Source of the DNA: Burkholderia sp. D-99
GTDB lineage: Bacteria; Pseudomonadota; Gammaproteobacteria; Burkholderiales; Burkholderiaceae
Length of the DNA stretch: 64,000 nucleotides
Assembly: GCF_011605345.1 (NCBI RefSeq)
Contig: NZ_JAAOXM010000005.1
Span: 62,001-126,000 of the forward strand
Direction of reading: 5' to 3'
Positions 16,314 through 24,694 of this stretch are shown in pieces. The notes beneath the pieces are model-generated. The model saw nothing but the letters and a program-made list of their open reading frames with translations. It made no database searches and was not told where the DNA came from. Position 1 is the stretch's first letter; each line of letters starts with the position of its first letter. The position numbers and the translations under genes were made by a program.

Positions 16314-17906
16314 ATGAACACGGTTTCCACAGGCGTGCGCGGCACGCAAGCATCGCCGGAGCATGTCGACGCGCGAACCTGGATCGCGGTCCTGGCGAGC
16401 ATGATGGGCGCGTTCATCGCGATTCTCGACATCCAGATCACCAACGCGTCGCTCAAGGACATCCTCGGCGCGTTGTCCGCGACCCCGGAAGAGGGCTCGT
16501 GGATCTCGACGTCGTATCTCGTGGCCGAGATCATCGTGATCCCGCTCACCGGCCTGCTCGGCCGCGTGTTCGGCGTGCGCAACTACCTGATCGGCACGGC
16601 CGTCGCGTTCCTGGTGACGTCCAGCCTGTGCGGCCTCGCCTGGAACCTGGAGAGCATGATCGTGCTGCGCACGCTTCAGGGGTTCACGGGCGGCGGCATG
16701 ATTCCGATGGCCATGACGCTCCTGATGACGCGGCTGCCGCCGACGCGCCGCGCCGCCGGCATGGGCATGTTCGGGCTGACCGGCACGCTCGCGCCGGTGC
16801 TCGGCATCACGTTCGGCGCGTACCTGAGCGAAAGCTACGGGTGGCAGTCGATCTTCTACGTCAACTGGCTTCCCGGCCTGCTGCTCGTCGCCGGCATCGT
16901 CTACGGGCTCGAACCGGGCGAGACGCGGCCCGGGCTGCTCCGGCACGCCGACTGGACCGGCATCGGCTGCATGGCCGTCGGCCTCGGCGCGCTGACGGTG
17001 TTCCTCGAGGAAGGCAACCTCAAGGACTGGTTCGACTCGCCGCTGATCATCGGTTGCGCGGCGCTGGCCTTCGCCGGGGTGCTGGCGTGGATCGTGAACG
17101 ACCACTTCCGTCGCGAACCGTTCGTCGATCTCGGCCTCTACGGCCGGCGCAATTTCCTGGTCGCCGCGATCCTGTCGGCCGTGTCTGGCGTCGCGCTGTA
17201 TGGCTCGTCGTTCCTGATCCCGATGTTTCTCAGCCGGATCGCCGGCTACACGCCGATGCAGATCGGCGAGGTGATCATGTGGGCCGGTCTGCCGCAACTG
17301 CTCGTGATGCCGATCGTCACCGCGCTCGCGAGCCGCGTCGACAACCGCCTCTTGTGCGCGTTCGGCTTCCTGCTGTTCGGCGTGTCCTGCCTGATGAACA
17401 CGACCATGGACGCCACCACGGGATACGACCAGTTGATGATGTCGCAGATCGTTCGCGCGCTGGGCCAGCCCTTCATCATGCTGATCATCGCGAACTTCGC
17501 GATGAAGAGCGTGGCGCCGACGGAAACCGCGTCGGCGTCGGCGCTCTTCAGCATGACGCGCAATCTCGGCGCCTCCGTCGGCATCGCGGTGCTGTCGACG
17601 CTGCTGACCTGGCGGGAACACTTCCACTCGTCGCGGCTGGTCGAGTGGATCTCGCCCGCGCAGCCCGAAACGCTGCTCCGCATCGGGCAGCTCACGCGCA
17701 CGTTGCTGGCGCGCGGCGACGATCCGTGGCCGCTGGCCGACGAGCGCGTGACGCGCCTGATCGATGCGGGGGTGCGCCGCGATGCCTACGTGATGGCGTT
17801 CAACGACTGCTTCCTGATCATGGGCCTGCTGCTGTTCGCCTGCATCGGCATCGTCTGGTTCGCCGACGCACACAAGACGCCGTCCCGATCCGGCACGTCC
17901 CGCTAG
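16314..17906 (+). CDS. emrB: EmrB/QacA (DHA2) MFS multidrug transporter
   Basis: This 530-residue, 14-helix proton-driven exporter has the DHA2 signature segment MGAFIAILDIQITNASL in helix one, the ISTSYLVAEI helix and a LGRVFGVRNYL loop. It starts eleven bases after the EmrA-like stop. With the adaptor and the outer-membrane factor it makes a complete tripartite pump, probably for export of the region A product or for self-resistance. The open frame is longer upstream, but the ATG at 16314 fits the normal DHA2 N-terminus. Confidence 0.93.
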   Translation: MNTVSTGVRGTQASPEHVDARTWIAVLASMMGAFIAILDIQITNASLKDILGALSATPEEGSWISTSYLVAEIIVIPLTGLLGRVFGVRNYLIGTAVAFLVTSSLCGLAWNLESMIVLRTLQGFTGGGMIPMAMTLLMTRLPPTRRAAGMGMFGLTGTLAPVLGITFGAYLSESYGWQSIFYVNWLPGLLLVAGIVYGLEPGETRPGLLRHADWTGIGCMAVGLGALTVFLEEGNLKDWFDSPLIIGCAALAFAGVLAWIVNDHFRREPFVDLGLYGRRNFLVAAILSAVSGVALYGSSFLIPMFLSRIAGYTPMQIGEVIMWAGLPQLLVMPIVTALASRVDNRLLCAFGFLLFGVSCLMNTTMDATTGYDQLMMSQIVRALGQPFIMLIIANFAMKSVAPTETASASALFSMTRNLGASVGIAVLSTLLTWREHFHSSRLVEWISPAQPETLLRIGQLTRTLLARGDDPWPLADERVTRLIDAGVRRDAYVMAFNDCFLIMGLLLFACIGIVWFADAHKTPSRSGTSR

Positions 17907-17931
17907 GGCCTGTTCCGCCAACAACAGGCCC
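17906..17931 (+). terminator. 9-bp hairpin after emrB-like gene
   Basis: GGGCCTGTT (17906-17914) and AACAGGCCC (17923-17931) form a perfect stem with an 8-base loop starting at the stop codon of the transporter gene. No U-run follows, so it is not a classic intrinsic terminator. It may limit transcription into the outer-membrane factor gene or protect the upstream mRNA. Confidence 0.5.
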
Positions 17932-18000
17932 CGGCAGGCACGGCAGCGGCCCGCCGCTGCGTGCGCTTCCGGTGCCTCCAACGCTTGCCAAGTCATTTTC

Positions 18001-19446
18001 ATGTCGAGACAACTCACTTCCCTGGCGTGGCCCGCCATGCTCGTCCTGCTGTCCGGTTGCATGACGGTCGGCCCGGACTTCGTCGCACCCGCCGACACCA
18101 CCCCGGCGCGTTACCGGCATGCGGCGTCCGAGGCGACGTCCGTGCCGCTGCCCGACGAGTGGTGGACCGTGTTCGGCGACCCCGCGCTGAACGCGCTCGA
18201 GGCACGCGCGTTTCGCAACAGCCCGAACCTGAAAGCCGGCGCCGAACGGCTGCTGCGGGCCCAGGCGCTGCTGGGCGTCGCCCGCGCCCAGCAGTTGCCG
18301 GCGATCAACGCGAATGCGTCCGCGCAGCGCATGCGCAGTTCCCTCAACACGCAGCAGGCGATCGTATTCGGCCGCCAGCTGATCCTCGGCAACAACGTCG
18401 CCGCGGGCCTGTCGATGACCTACGAGATCGATCTGTGGGGCCGGGTCAGGCGCGTCGTCGAAACGGCCGATGCGCAGTTCCGCGCCGCGCAATCCGACTA
18501 CGCCGGCGTCGCGCTGCTGCTGTCCACTCAGGTCGGCCGCGTCTACTGGCAGTGGCGCGGCGTAGGAACCGAGCAACGCATCCTCGAAAGCGCGCTCGCG
18601 ACGCGCAGGGAAACGCGCGAGCTGGTGGCGGCGCGCTTTCGCACCGGCTTCGCCAACGAGCTCGACCTGTCGCGCGCGCGCGTGGAGGAGGCGAATGCCG
18701 AGGCGGAACTGCACGAGGTGGTTCGCCAGCGAGATGCGCTCGAGCATGCGCTGGCGGTGCTCGTCGGCGAAGCGCCGTCGCGGCCGCTCGACGCGAGCGC
18801 GAATGCGCCGCTGCCGGCGCCGCCGCGCATCCCGGTCGGCCTGCCGGCGCAACTCCTCGGACATCGGCCGGACCTGAGCGCGAGCGTCGCGAACCTGCGC
18901 GCCGCGAATGCCCAGATCGGCGTGGCGGAGGCCGCGTTCTATCCAGGCGTGCAACTGACCGGCGATTTCGGCTACGCGTCGCGCAACCTGCGGGAACTGA
19001 CGAACGGCGATTCCACCCAGTTCAACCTCGGGCCGCTCGCGCTGACGCTGCCGCTGTTCGACGGCGGGCGCAATCGCGCGAACCTCGCGGCGGCGAAGGC
19101 GCGCTACGAGGAAGCGCTCGCCGATCACCAGAACAAGCTGCTCGAGGCGCTGCGCGAAACGGAGGATGCGCTGTCCGACGTCGAGCAGCACGCGTTGCAG
19201 GCCGACGCGCGCAAAGCCGCGCAGGAGTCGGCCTCGCGCGCCTACCAGGTGGCGCTGACCCGCTACGAGCGCGGCATCGCCACCTACCTCGACGTCGTCG
19301 ACGCGCAGCGCAGCCAGCTCGCCGCGGACCGCGCCGCCGCGCAGACTCAGACCCGGCGCCTGCTCGCGGCCGTGGACGTGATCCGGGCGACCGGGGGCGG
19401 CTGGTCGGCTGCGCCCGCCGACAGCGCCACCGCTGTCGCTCGCTGA
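18001..19446 (+). CDS. Outer-membrane efflux lipoprotein (NodT/TolC-type)
   Basis: This 481-residue outer-membrane factor has a lipoprotein signal ending LVLLSGC, then the VGPDFVAP start typical of NodT-family proteins. Two OMF repeats follow, each with a long coiled coil and an IDLWGR or LPLFDGGRNRANL beta-strand entry. It is the outer-membrane channel for the EmrA/EmrB-like pump. The gene is separated from emrB by 94 bases with a hairpin, but the direction and function match, so it is in the same unit. Confidence 0.93.
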   Translation: MSRQLTSLAWPAMLVLLSGCMTVGPDFVAPADTTPARYRHAASEATSVPLPDEWWTVFGDPALNALEARAFRNSPNLKAGAERLLRAQALLGVARAQQLPAINANASAQRMRSSLNTQQAIVFGRQLILGNNVAAGLSMTYEIDLWGRVRRVVETADAQFRAAQSDYAGVALLLSTQVGRVYWQWRGVGTEQRILESALATRRETRELVAARFRTGFANELDLSRARVEEANAEAELHEVVRQRDALEHALAVLVGEAPSRPLDASANAPLPAPPRIPVGLPAQLLGHRPDLSASVANLRAANAQIGVAEAAFYPGVQLTGDFGYASRNLRELTNGDSTQFNLGPLALTLPLFDGGRNRANLAAAKARYEEALADHQNKLLEALRETEDALSDVEQHALQADARKAAQESASRAYQVALTRYERGIATYLDVVDAQRSQLAADRAAAQTQTRRLLAAVDVIRATGGGWSAAPADSATAVAR

Positions 19447-19508
19447 CTTCGCACGGGACATCGCGTGCCCGCTATCTCGCTTGACACACTTTGGGGAGAT
19501 TTCAATTG

Positions 19509-20114
19509 ATGAGAATGCTGCATTCTGCTGGTGAAACCGGATCGCAAACGCCATCGATCGACCGTCGCTACCGCGAACGACAGCAGGCGCACCGGGCGCT
19601 CGCCATCTGGCTGACCGGCTTGTCGGGCGCGGGCAAGTCGACGCTGGCGGTGGCGGTCGAGCAGCGCTTGCACCTTGCCGGCAAGCGAACCTACGTACTG
19701 GACGGCGACAGTCTCCGGCATGGCCTGTGCAGCGACCTGGGCTTTTCGGCCGAGGACCGCACGGAAAACATCCGGCGCGCGGGCGAAGTCGCCCGGCTGT
19801 TCGTCGATGCCGGCGTGATCGTCCTGTCCGCATTCATTTCGCCGTTCCAGGGGGATCGCGAGACCGTGCGCGCGCTGTTCGCACCGGGCGATTTCATCGA
19901 GGTCCACTGCGACTGCGACCTTCAGGTCTGCGAACAGCGAGACGTCAAGGGCCTGTACCGAAAGGCGCGTGCGGGATTGATCACGGACTTTACGGGAATC
20001 TCGTCGCCGTACGAGCCGCCGCCGCATCCGGAAGTGCGCGTCGACACCGGCAATGAATCGCTCGACGCGTGCGTCGACCGGATCGTCGGCGTCGTGCTCG
20101 GCGCGCTGCGCTAA
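19509..20114 (+). CDS. cysC: Adenylylsulfate kinase (CysC-type)
   Basis: This 201-residue APS kinase-like enzyme has the P-loop LTGLSGAGKST, the DGDSLRHGL segment that contacts APS, and a YEPPPHPEVRVDT segment. The family makes PAPS, the donor for sulfotransferases. The ATG at 19509 follows a GGGGAGA ribosome site. No CysD/CysN or sulfotransferase gene is visible, so it may supply PAPS to an enzyme outside the window, or be a relative that phosphorylates another hydroxyl. Its position at the end of the plus-strand unit ties it to the cluster. Confidence 0.87.
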   Translation: MRMLHSAGETGSQTPSIDRRYRERQQAHRALAIWLTGLSGAGKSTLAVAVEQRLHLAGKRTYVLDGDSLRHGLCSDLGFSAEDRTENIRRAGEVARLFVDAGVIVLSAFISPFQGDRETVRALFAPGDFIEVHCDCDLQVCEQRDVKGLYRKARAGLITDFTGISSPYEPPPHPEVRVDTGNESLDACVDRIVGVVLGALR

Positions 20115-20125
20115 GCCGCCCGCGC

Positions 20126-20151
20126 GCGACCGGTGCGGACCGGCCGGTCGC
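20126..20151. terminator. Hairpin between convergent cysC-like and hydrolase genes
   Basis: GCGACCGG (20126-20133) and CCGGTCGC (20144-20151) form an 8-bp stem with a 10-base loop in the 57-base gap between two converging genes. It may act as a two-way transcription barrier. There is no U-tract. Confidence 0.45.
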
Positions 20152-20171
20152 ACGGAGCGGGTCGTCGCCGC

Positions 20172-20954
20172 TTACCCGACGCTTTTCAGGAAGGCTTCCA
20201 CGGCGCCCGAGATCGCGTCGGCATGCTTGTCGCCCTGCAGGTCGAGGTGGGTTGCGCCCTGCACCCAGAGCACCGATGCGAAAGGAATCGCCTGCGCCGC
20301 GCGCTTGACCATGAAGTTCACATGGCTGTCGGTCCCGCCGATCAGCAGGACCGGAACCCGCAGTTGGGCGAGGTTGTCGTCGGAGATCGGGTTCTCCGCG
20401 CGAATCGTGAATTCGTGGGCCAGCAGGTTGTCGCTGTTGATGTTGGTGACGATCGATTGAACGACCTGCGTCGCACGCTCCTGCACCAGTCCGACGGTCG
20501 GATCGACGTATCGGAGCACGCGCTCGACCGCGCCCGCCTTGTCCCCCGCGGCGGCCTTCCGCGCACGCTCGAGCAGGTCTTCCTTCGGCGTGTAGAGCGC
20601 CGGCTCGACCAGAATCAACGCACCGATCCGGTCGGGATGCGCCAGCGCATACGCCGTCGTGAAATAACCGCCATGGGAGTAGCCGAACAGCACGGTTTTC
20701 CCGTTCGCTCCGGCGGCCGTGACCGTGTCGAGATCGGCGACGTAGTCGCTCAGCGCCGGCGTGGCCTGCCGGTCCTGCGCGACACTCCTGCCGTAGCCGC
20801 GCAGCTGCATCTGGCTGACCGGTAGCGACAGCCGGTCGAGCGCCGCGAAATGACCGCACGCAACGGCGGTAACGTGAAAGGCGCCTTGTTCGCGAAGGAC
20901 GCTCACTTCAATTTCCGCACCCCGGGAAGTCAGAACGCGCGACGCTGCAGTCAT
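20172..20954 (-). CDS. Alpha/beta-hydrolase fold protein
   Basis: This 260-residue hydrolase has the nucleophile elbow GYSHGG (Ser93), a candidate acid in GGTDSHVN and the catalytic His in GATHLDL. The usual HG oxyanion segment near the N-terminus is poorly conserved. A GGAGAG ribosome site precedes the ATG. It converges on the cysC-like gene and may or may not belong to the biosynthetic cluster. The substrate is unknown; an esterase or lactonase role is possible. Confidence 0.82.
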   Translation of the reverse strand: MTAASRVLTSRGAEIEVSVLREQGAFHVTAVACGHFAALDRLSLPVSQMQLRGYGRSVAQDRQATPALSDYVADLDTVTAAGANGKTVLFGYSHGGYFTTAYALAHPDRIGALILVEPALYTPKEDLLERARKAAAGDKAGAVERVLRYVDPTVGLVQERATQVVQSIVTNINSDNLLAHEFTIRAENPISDDNLAQLRVPVLLIGGTDSHVNFMVKRAAQAIPFASVLWVQGATHLDLQGDKHADAISGAVEAFLKSVG

Positions 20955-21896
20955 AATGTTCTCTCCAGATATGGGTTAAAAATAGTGAATAAAAGGCGCG
21001 TCAATTGCGGGAATATTTTGCTTCGCCATGTCCGGCGCATCGCATTTCACGCGAAATTCAGCATAGGTGATCGGGTGCGATTTTCAACCCGAAATTGACG
21101 ATTCCCGGATATCGAATTGCATCGAAATCAAGGGGGGCCTGCGAGGAAGCATTTGGAGATTGGTTGGGCCGTGTTGTGACACGGTATCCGTTCAGCGTTC
21201 CGATGCCGTGGGAAATGAGCACAAGGCTGCGCTGCGCGTGATTAGCCGCTATCGAGTGCGGATCCCGCACATCGTGTGACCACGACTGGTGGAGCTGAAG
21301 CCGCGCTACGGGAGAGTCGGCACCGATCTTCGCGGCGCCCGCCCGGTGGCAACTCTAACTCGGATGCGCGGCGCACAACCTCTTGAATTCGCCGGTTTTC
21401 GCATCTCTCGCTCGACGACGGCTGGCGACGTGACATCTTTACTGCGCAATCGGTGGCAATCTTGATTTGGTCTACGATTGTTCGCGAGTTCAATTCAATT
21501 AAACCAACAAAATTATTGAACAATGAAGACGATCATGCCGGCGCCCTCCAAACGCGAAATATCGAGATCGATCATTCACGATCGTCAAACACCAAAATCC
21601 GCGTTGCATCAGGGCTGACGAACAAAGCATCCTGAAAATGGATGTTTCGATGTCGCGAATCAAAAAATTACTCATGAGGGAAGTTTATTTTTTCGATTTT
21701 CGCGGATAAGGTTCGAATCGGTGAAAGTGATTTGTCAGGAAGCATGGCGATCGATCATCGCTTGCCGAGGTTTCATCCGACCGCCGCTTTTGCCGATCAG
21801 CGTGCGCGACGACGCGTCGCCAGGAATCCCTGCCCGGGATCTTGCGACAGGCTCGATGTGCGCATATCCGTTTCGACATCAATGCCATGAGGGCTC
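20955..21896. other. Long intergenic stretch without recognisable gene
   Basis: This 942-base, AT-richer gap lies between the hydrolase and the chitin-active oxidase gene. I see no credible coding sequence; the short frames in it lack family features. A small perfect inverted repeat, GTGCGG-atc-CCGCAC, is at 21256-21270. The right part presumably carries the promoter of the downstream secreted protein. Confidence 0.5.
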
Positions 21897-22607
21897 ATGA
21901 ACAAGATCATCCGCAGGTACGTTGCTTCCGTCATGCCACGCTCGCTGGCCGGCGTGGCGCTGCTGGTCGCGGCGGCCGGTGCTCACGCGCACGGCCGTTT
22001 GACCGAACCGCCTTCGCGCATCGTGCTGTGCACGCAAGGCCAGAATCCGAACTGCCCTGTCGACGCCTGGCACGCGAACGCGATGGAGAACGGCAAGTTC
22101 TTCCCCGCGACGCAAAGCGGCCTGTCGGATTCGTTCGCGCCGGACGACGCGAAGAATGCCGCACCACCGAAGGACGGCGAAATCGCCGGCGCCAGCACGA
22201 ATGGCCCGCTGCCCGTGCTGAACGAGCAGTCGCCGGGCCGCTGGCAGAAGATCCCGCTACGACCGGGCGCGGTGCAGAATTTCAAATGGGAATTCAGCGC
22301 CGTGCACAAGACGCGTCGCTGGAACTACTTCATTACACGCGCCGACTGGAACCCGTCGGAAAAGCTGACGCGCGCGCAGTTCGAGCCCACGCCGTTCTGC
22401 ACGATCCAGAATCCCGGCCAGCCATACTGGGACCCGAACGCAAACCTGGTGCCACAGCAGCCGACCATTCACTCATGCCGGCTGCCGATGCGTAGCGGCT
22501 ACCACGTCATCCTTGCGGTCTGGGAGGTCGCGGATACGGCGATGGCGTTCTATCAGGTCGTCGACGCGGTGTTCACCAATGGCGATACGACACGCAGCCC
22601 GTTCTGA
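21897..22607 (+). CDS. AA10 lytic polysaccharide monooxygenase (chitin-active type)
   Basis: This 236-residue secreted copper enzyme should cut crystalline chitin oxidatively. A signal peptide ends AGAHA, so the mature protein starts at His32 (HGRL), as needed for the histidine brace. The second brace His is His137 in FSAVHKTRRWNYF, and the axial Phe is Phe218 in DTAMAFYQVVD, all as in the Serratia CBP21 pattern. There is no added carbohydrate-binding module. A GH18-type chitinase and an S53 protease are encoded nearby, consistent with chitin or fungal-wall attack. Confidence 0.93.
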   Translation: MNKIIRRYVASVMPRSLAGVALLVAAAGAHAHGRLTEPPSRIVLCTQGQNPNCPVDAWHANAMENGKFFPATQSGLSDSFAPDDAKNAAPPKDGEIAGASTNGPLPVLNEQSPGRWQKIPLRPGAVQNFKWEFSAVHKTRRWNYFITRADWNPSEKLTRAQFEPTPFCTIQNPGQPYWDPNANLVPQQPTIHSCRLPMRSGYHVILAVWEVADTAMAFYQVVDAVFTNGDTTRSPF

Positions 22608-22619
22608 TACGGCCGCGAC

Positions 22620-22650
22620 ATGACGCGCCCGGCGATGCCCGGGGCGTCAT
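22620..22650. terminator. Hairpin between convergent LPMO and GGDEF genes
   Basis: ATGACGC (22620-22626) pairs with GCGTCAT (22644-22650), with a further CCCGG/CCGGG inner stem separated by a bulge. It lies in the gap between two converging genes and probably serves both. It lacks a U-tract. Confidence 0.5.
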
Positions 22651-22705
22651 GAATTGAAGAACGCGTATCACGGACGCGGTGGACGGCGCTGACACGGCAA
22701 CCGGC

Positions 22706-24109
22706 TTACCCGGCGACCACCTGGTTGCGACCTTGATGCTTCGCGCGGTACAGGCGTTCGTCCGCCTTGCGCAGGATCGCGTCGATCGTCTCGCCGTCCC
22801 GGCCGAATTCGGAGGCGCCGACACTCACGGTGACCTTGATCGGTTCGCCGACGCCTGCTTCGAACGGCGCGCCGGAGATCGCCGCGCGGATGCGCTCGCC
22901 GATCGACCGGGCGGTGTCCAGCGCGGCTTGCGGCAGCAGCACCATGAATTCCTCGCCGCCCACCCGCGCAACGCCATCGTACGGCCGGATCGCATCGGCG
23001 CATTTGTCGACGAAGCGTTGCAACACCTGATCGCCCGCCTGATGCCCGTAACTGTCGTTGATCGCCTTGAAGTGGTCGAGATCGAGCGCGAGCAACGAGA
23101 ACGGCGCGCCATTGCGCTTTGCCCGGTTGATTTCCGCTTCCACGCTTTCGATGAATTGCCGCCGGTTGGCCGCGCCCGTGAGCGGGTCCGTGGCCGCCAG
23201 GTGCTCGAGTTTTTCGTTGGTCTGTTGAAGCGCCTGCAGCGCGCGCTCCGTCCTGGCCATCGCGTCCCTCAACCGGGCAAACAGTTCTGCCTGGCTGTAG
23301 ATCTTCGAAAACGAACGGGTCGTCTGAAAGGCCTGCACCACGCCGAAACTGAGCAGGAAGAAGCCGGCTGCGAAAATCGCATGCGCGAGCCACCACATGT
23401 GATTCCACGGCCGCCCGAGGATGAAGGCGAGCGAGGAGAGCGCGAACGACGTGACCGAAATGCCGTAGATCGTCATCAGCGGCGAGCGGATGCGGCGTAT
23501 GACCAGTGCAACGACGTTCACGCTCGAGAGCAGCAGTGCGCCGCCTTCCATCGACAGGCGCACCCACAGGTGGCCGGCCACCGGCGAGAAGGCGATCACG
23601 GCGACCGCGACGTCGACGAGTCCGAACACGGCGAGCCAGGGTAACCAGGTGCGGGGATCGGCGCGGGTTGTGGCGCTGTCGGCCTTGTGACTATAGGTGA
23701 GCTGCCCGACCAGGATCAGGATCGACATGGTCAGGCGCGATGCCGGTCCGTACAGCAGGAACAGCCAGATATTGTGATGCGCCATGCCGGTGAACAAGCC
23801 ATGCAACGCATAGACGAGCGAAAAGCCCAGAAAGCCCAGCGTAAGCCAGCGTAGCAACGGCTCACCCGACAGGCGATGGCAGCGCCAGCAGACATACGTG
23901 ACGAACACGCCTTCGAGCGTGGCGGCCGCGATCGCCAGTTCGTGAAAGGCGTGATTCTCGAATTTCAGCGACGGGTCCTGGAAGAAGTACAGGTAGGCGA
24001 TCAGATAGGCAGGCACCAGCGCGAAGCCGACCAGCAGGAGCCTCGCGTACACCCGGGTGACCAGTTGGGCGGTGCGGGTCGACGCTTGGGTGGTGAGATC
24101 GACAGTCAT
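22706..24109 (-). CDS. Membrane diguanylate cyclase (GGDEF)
   Basis: This 467-residue protein should make cyclic di-GMP. The N-terminal 260 residues contain about seven to eight hydrophobic helices with aromatic caps, an MASE-like membrane sensor. A short coiled coil (MARTERALQALQQTNEKL) links to a C-terminal GGDEF domain with DHFKAINDSYGH and the active-site loop GGEEF. There is no EAL domain. An RxxD inhibitory site is not obvious by eye. It is a stand-alone gene, possibly linking surface sensing to secretion of the neighbouring enzymes. Confidence 0.92.
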   Translation of the reverse strand: MTVDLTTQASTRTAQLVTRVYARLLLVGFALVPAYLIAYLYFFQDPSLKFENHAFHELAIAAATLEGVFVTYVCWRCHRLSGEPLLRWLTLGFLGFSLVYALHGLFTGMAHHNIWLFLLYGPASRLTMSILILVGQLTYSHKADSATTRADPRTWLPWLAVFGLVDVAVAVIAFSPVAGHLWVRLSMEGGALLLSSVNVVALVIRRIRSPLMTIYGISVTSFALSSLAFILGRPWNHMWWLAHAIFAAGFFLLSFGVVQAFQTTRSFSKIYSQAELFARLRDAMARTERALQALQQTNEKLEHLAATDPLTGAANRRQFIESVEAEINRAKRNGAPFSLLALDLDHFKAINDSYGHQAGDQVLQRFVDKCADAIRPYDGVARVGGEEFMVLLPQAALDTARSIGERIRAAISGAPFEAGVGEPIKVTVSVGASEFGRDGETIDAILRKADERLYRAKHQGRNQVVAG

Positions 24110-24694
24110 GTTCGGCCTCCGGGTTCGGTGGATGAATCAAGGACGGCAACCTGACGTCATCGCGGGTCGGTCGCCAATACGATGAAGCCCGATCGCATCG
24201 TCTGAATTTCGTTGATTTGAACAATCAGCCAAATGGCTGCGAGATATCCGGTTAATTTGTCGAATGGCGACAATTGCAATATGGCAATGCGATCGCGTGA
24301 ATATTTTCGGGTTTCGATATTGGCGGAAATAATCGATTCCAGGGTTGATGCCTGATGATTATGTAGTATAACAAATCGAAGTGCGGGCGTCGGACTGAAG
24401 CTTTACTACATTGACCGCCGAAATATCGGTATCCGCCGCCGCGCGGCAGGCCCGCTATCTCGGGCCTGCGTGACGACGTCACGATACCACTTGCATCGTG
24501 TTGTGACGGACTTCCGGTGTTGCGCGAAAGTGGCGTGCGACATGCTTCATCAGCATTGACCGAAGTCGTAGCGTTTTCCGTCGTAGATATAAAAACAGAA
24601 TCAATATCGAAATTTGTCTTCAAATGACAATTTGTAAGGTTGATTTCTTTTGAATTCGACCTGGGCGGAGCTTTGTCAATCGAAAGGGGAAATC
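24110..24694. promoter_or_regulatory. Intergenic region rich in inverted repeats
   Basis: This gap of 585 bases contains no recognisable gene. It is unusually rich in palindromes: ATGTAGTA/TACTACAT (24361-24368 and 24404-24411), a perfect 9-bp hairpin at 24446-24469, and CGTGAC-gac-GTCACG at 24469-24483. The divergent promoters of the GGDEF gene and of the S53 protease gene must be here. Confidence 0.5.
24446..24483. promoter_or_regulatory. Tandem perfect palindromes upstream of sedolisin gene
   Basis: GCAGGCCCG and CGGGCCTGC (24446-24454 and 24461-24469) form a 9-bp stem with a 6-base loop. They are followed at once by CGTGAC-gac-GTCACG (24469-24483). They lie 212-249 bases upstream of the protease start. 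They may be an upstream terminator plus an operator. Confidence 0.45.

Noticed and set aside
15144..17906. A 920-residue open frame that would fuse an Arg-rich region to the MFS transporter
   Set aside because: The first 390 residues are the shadow of the EmrA-like gene. The transporter has its own ATG at 16314 with a normal N-terminus.
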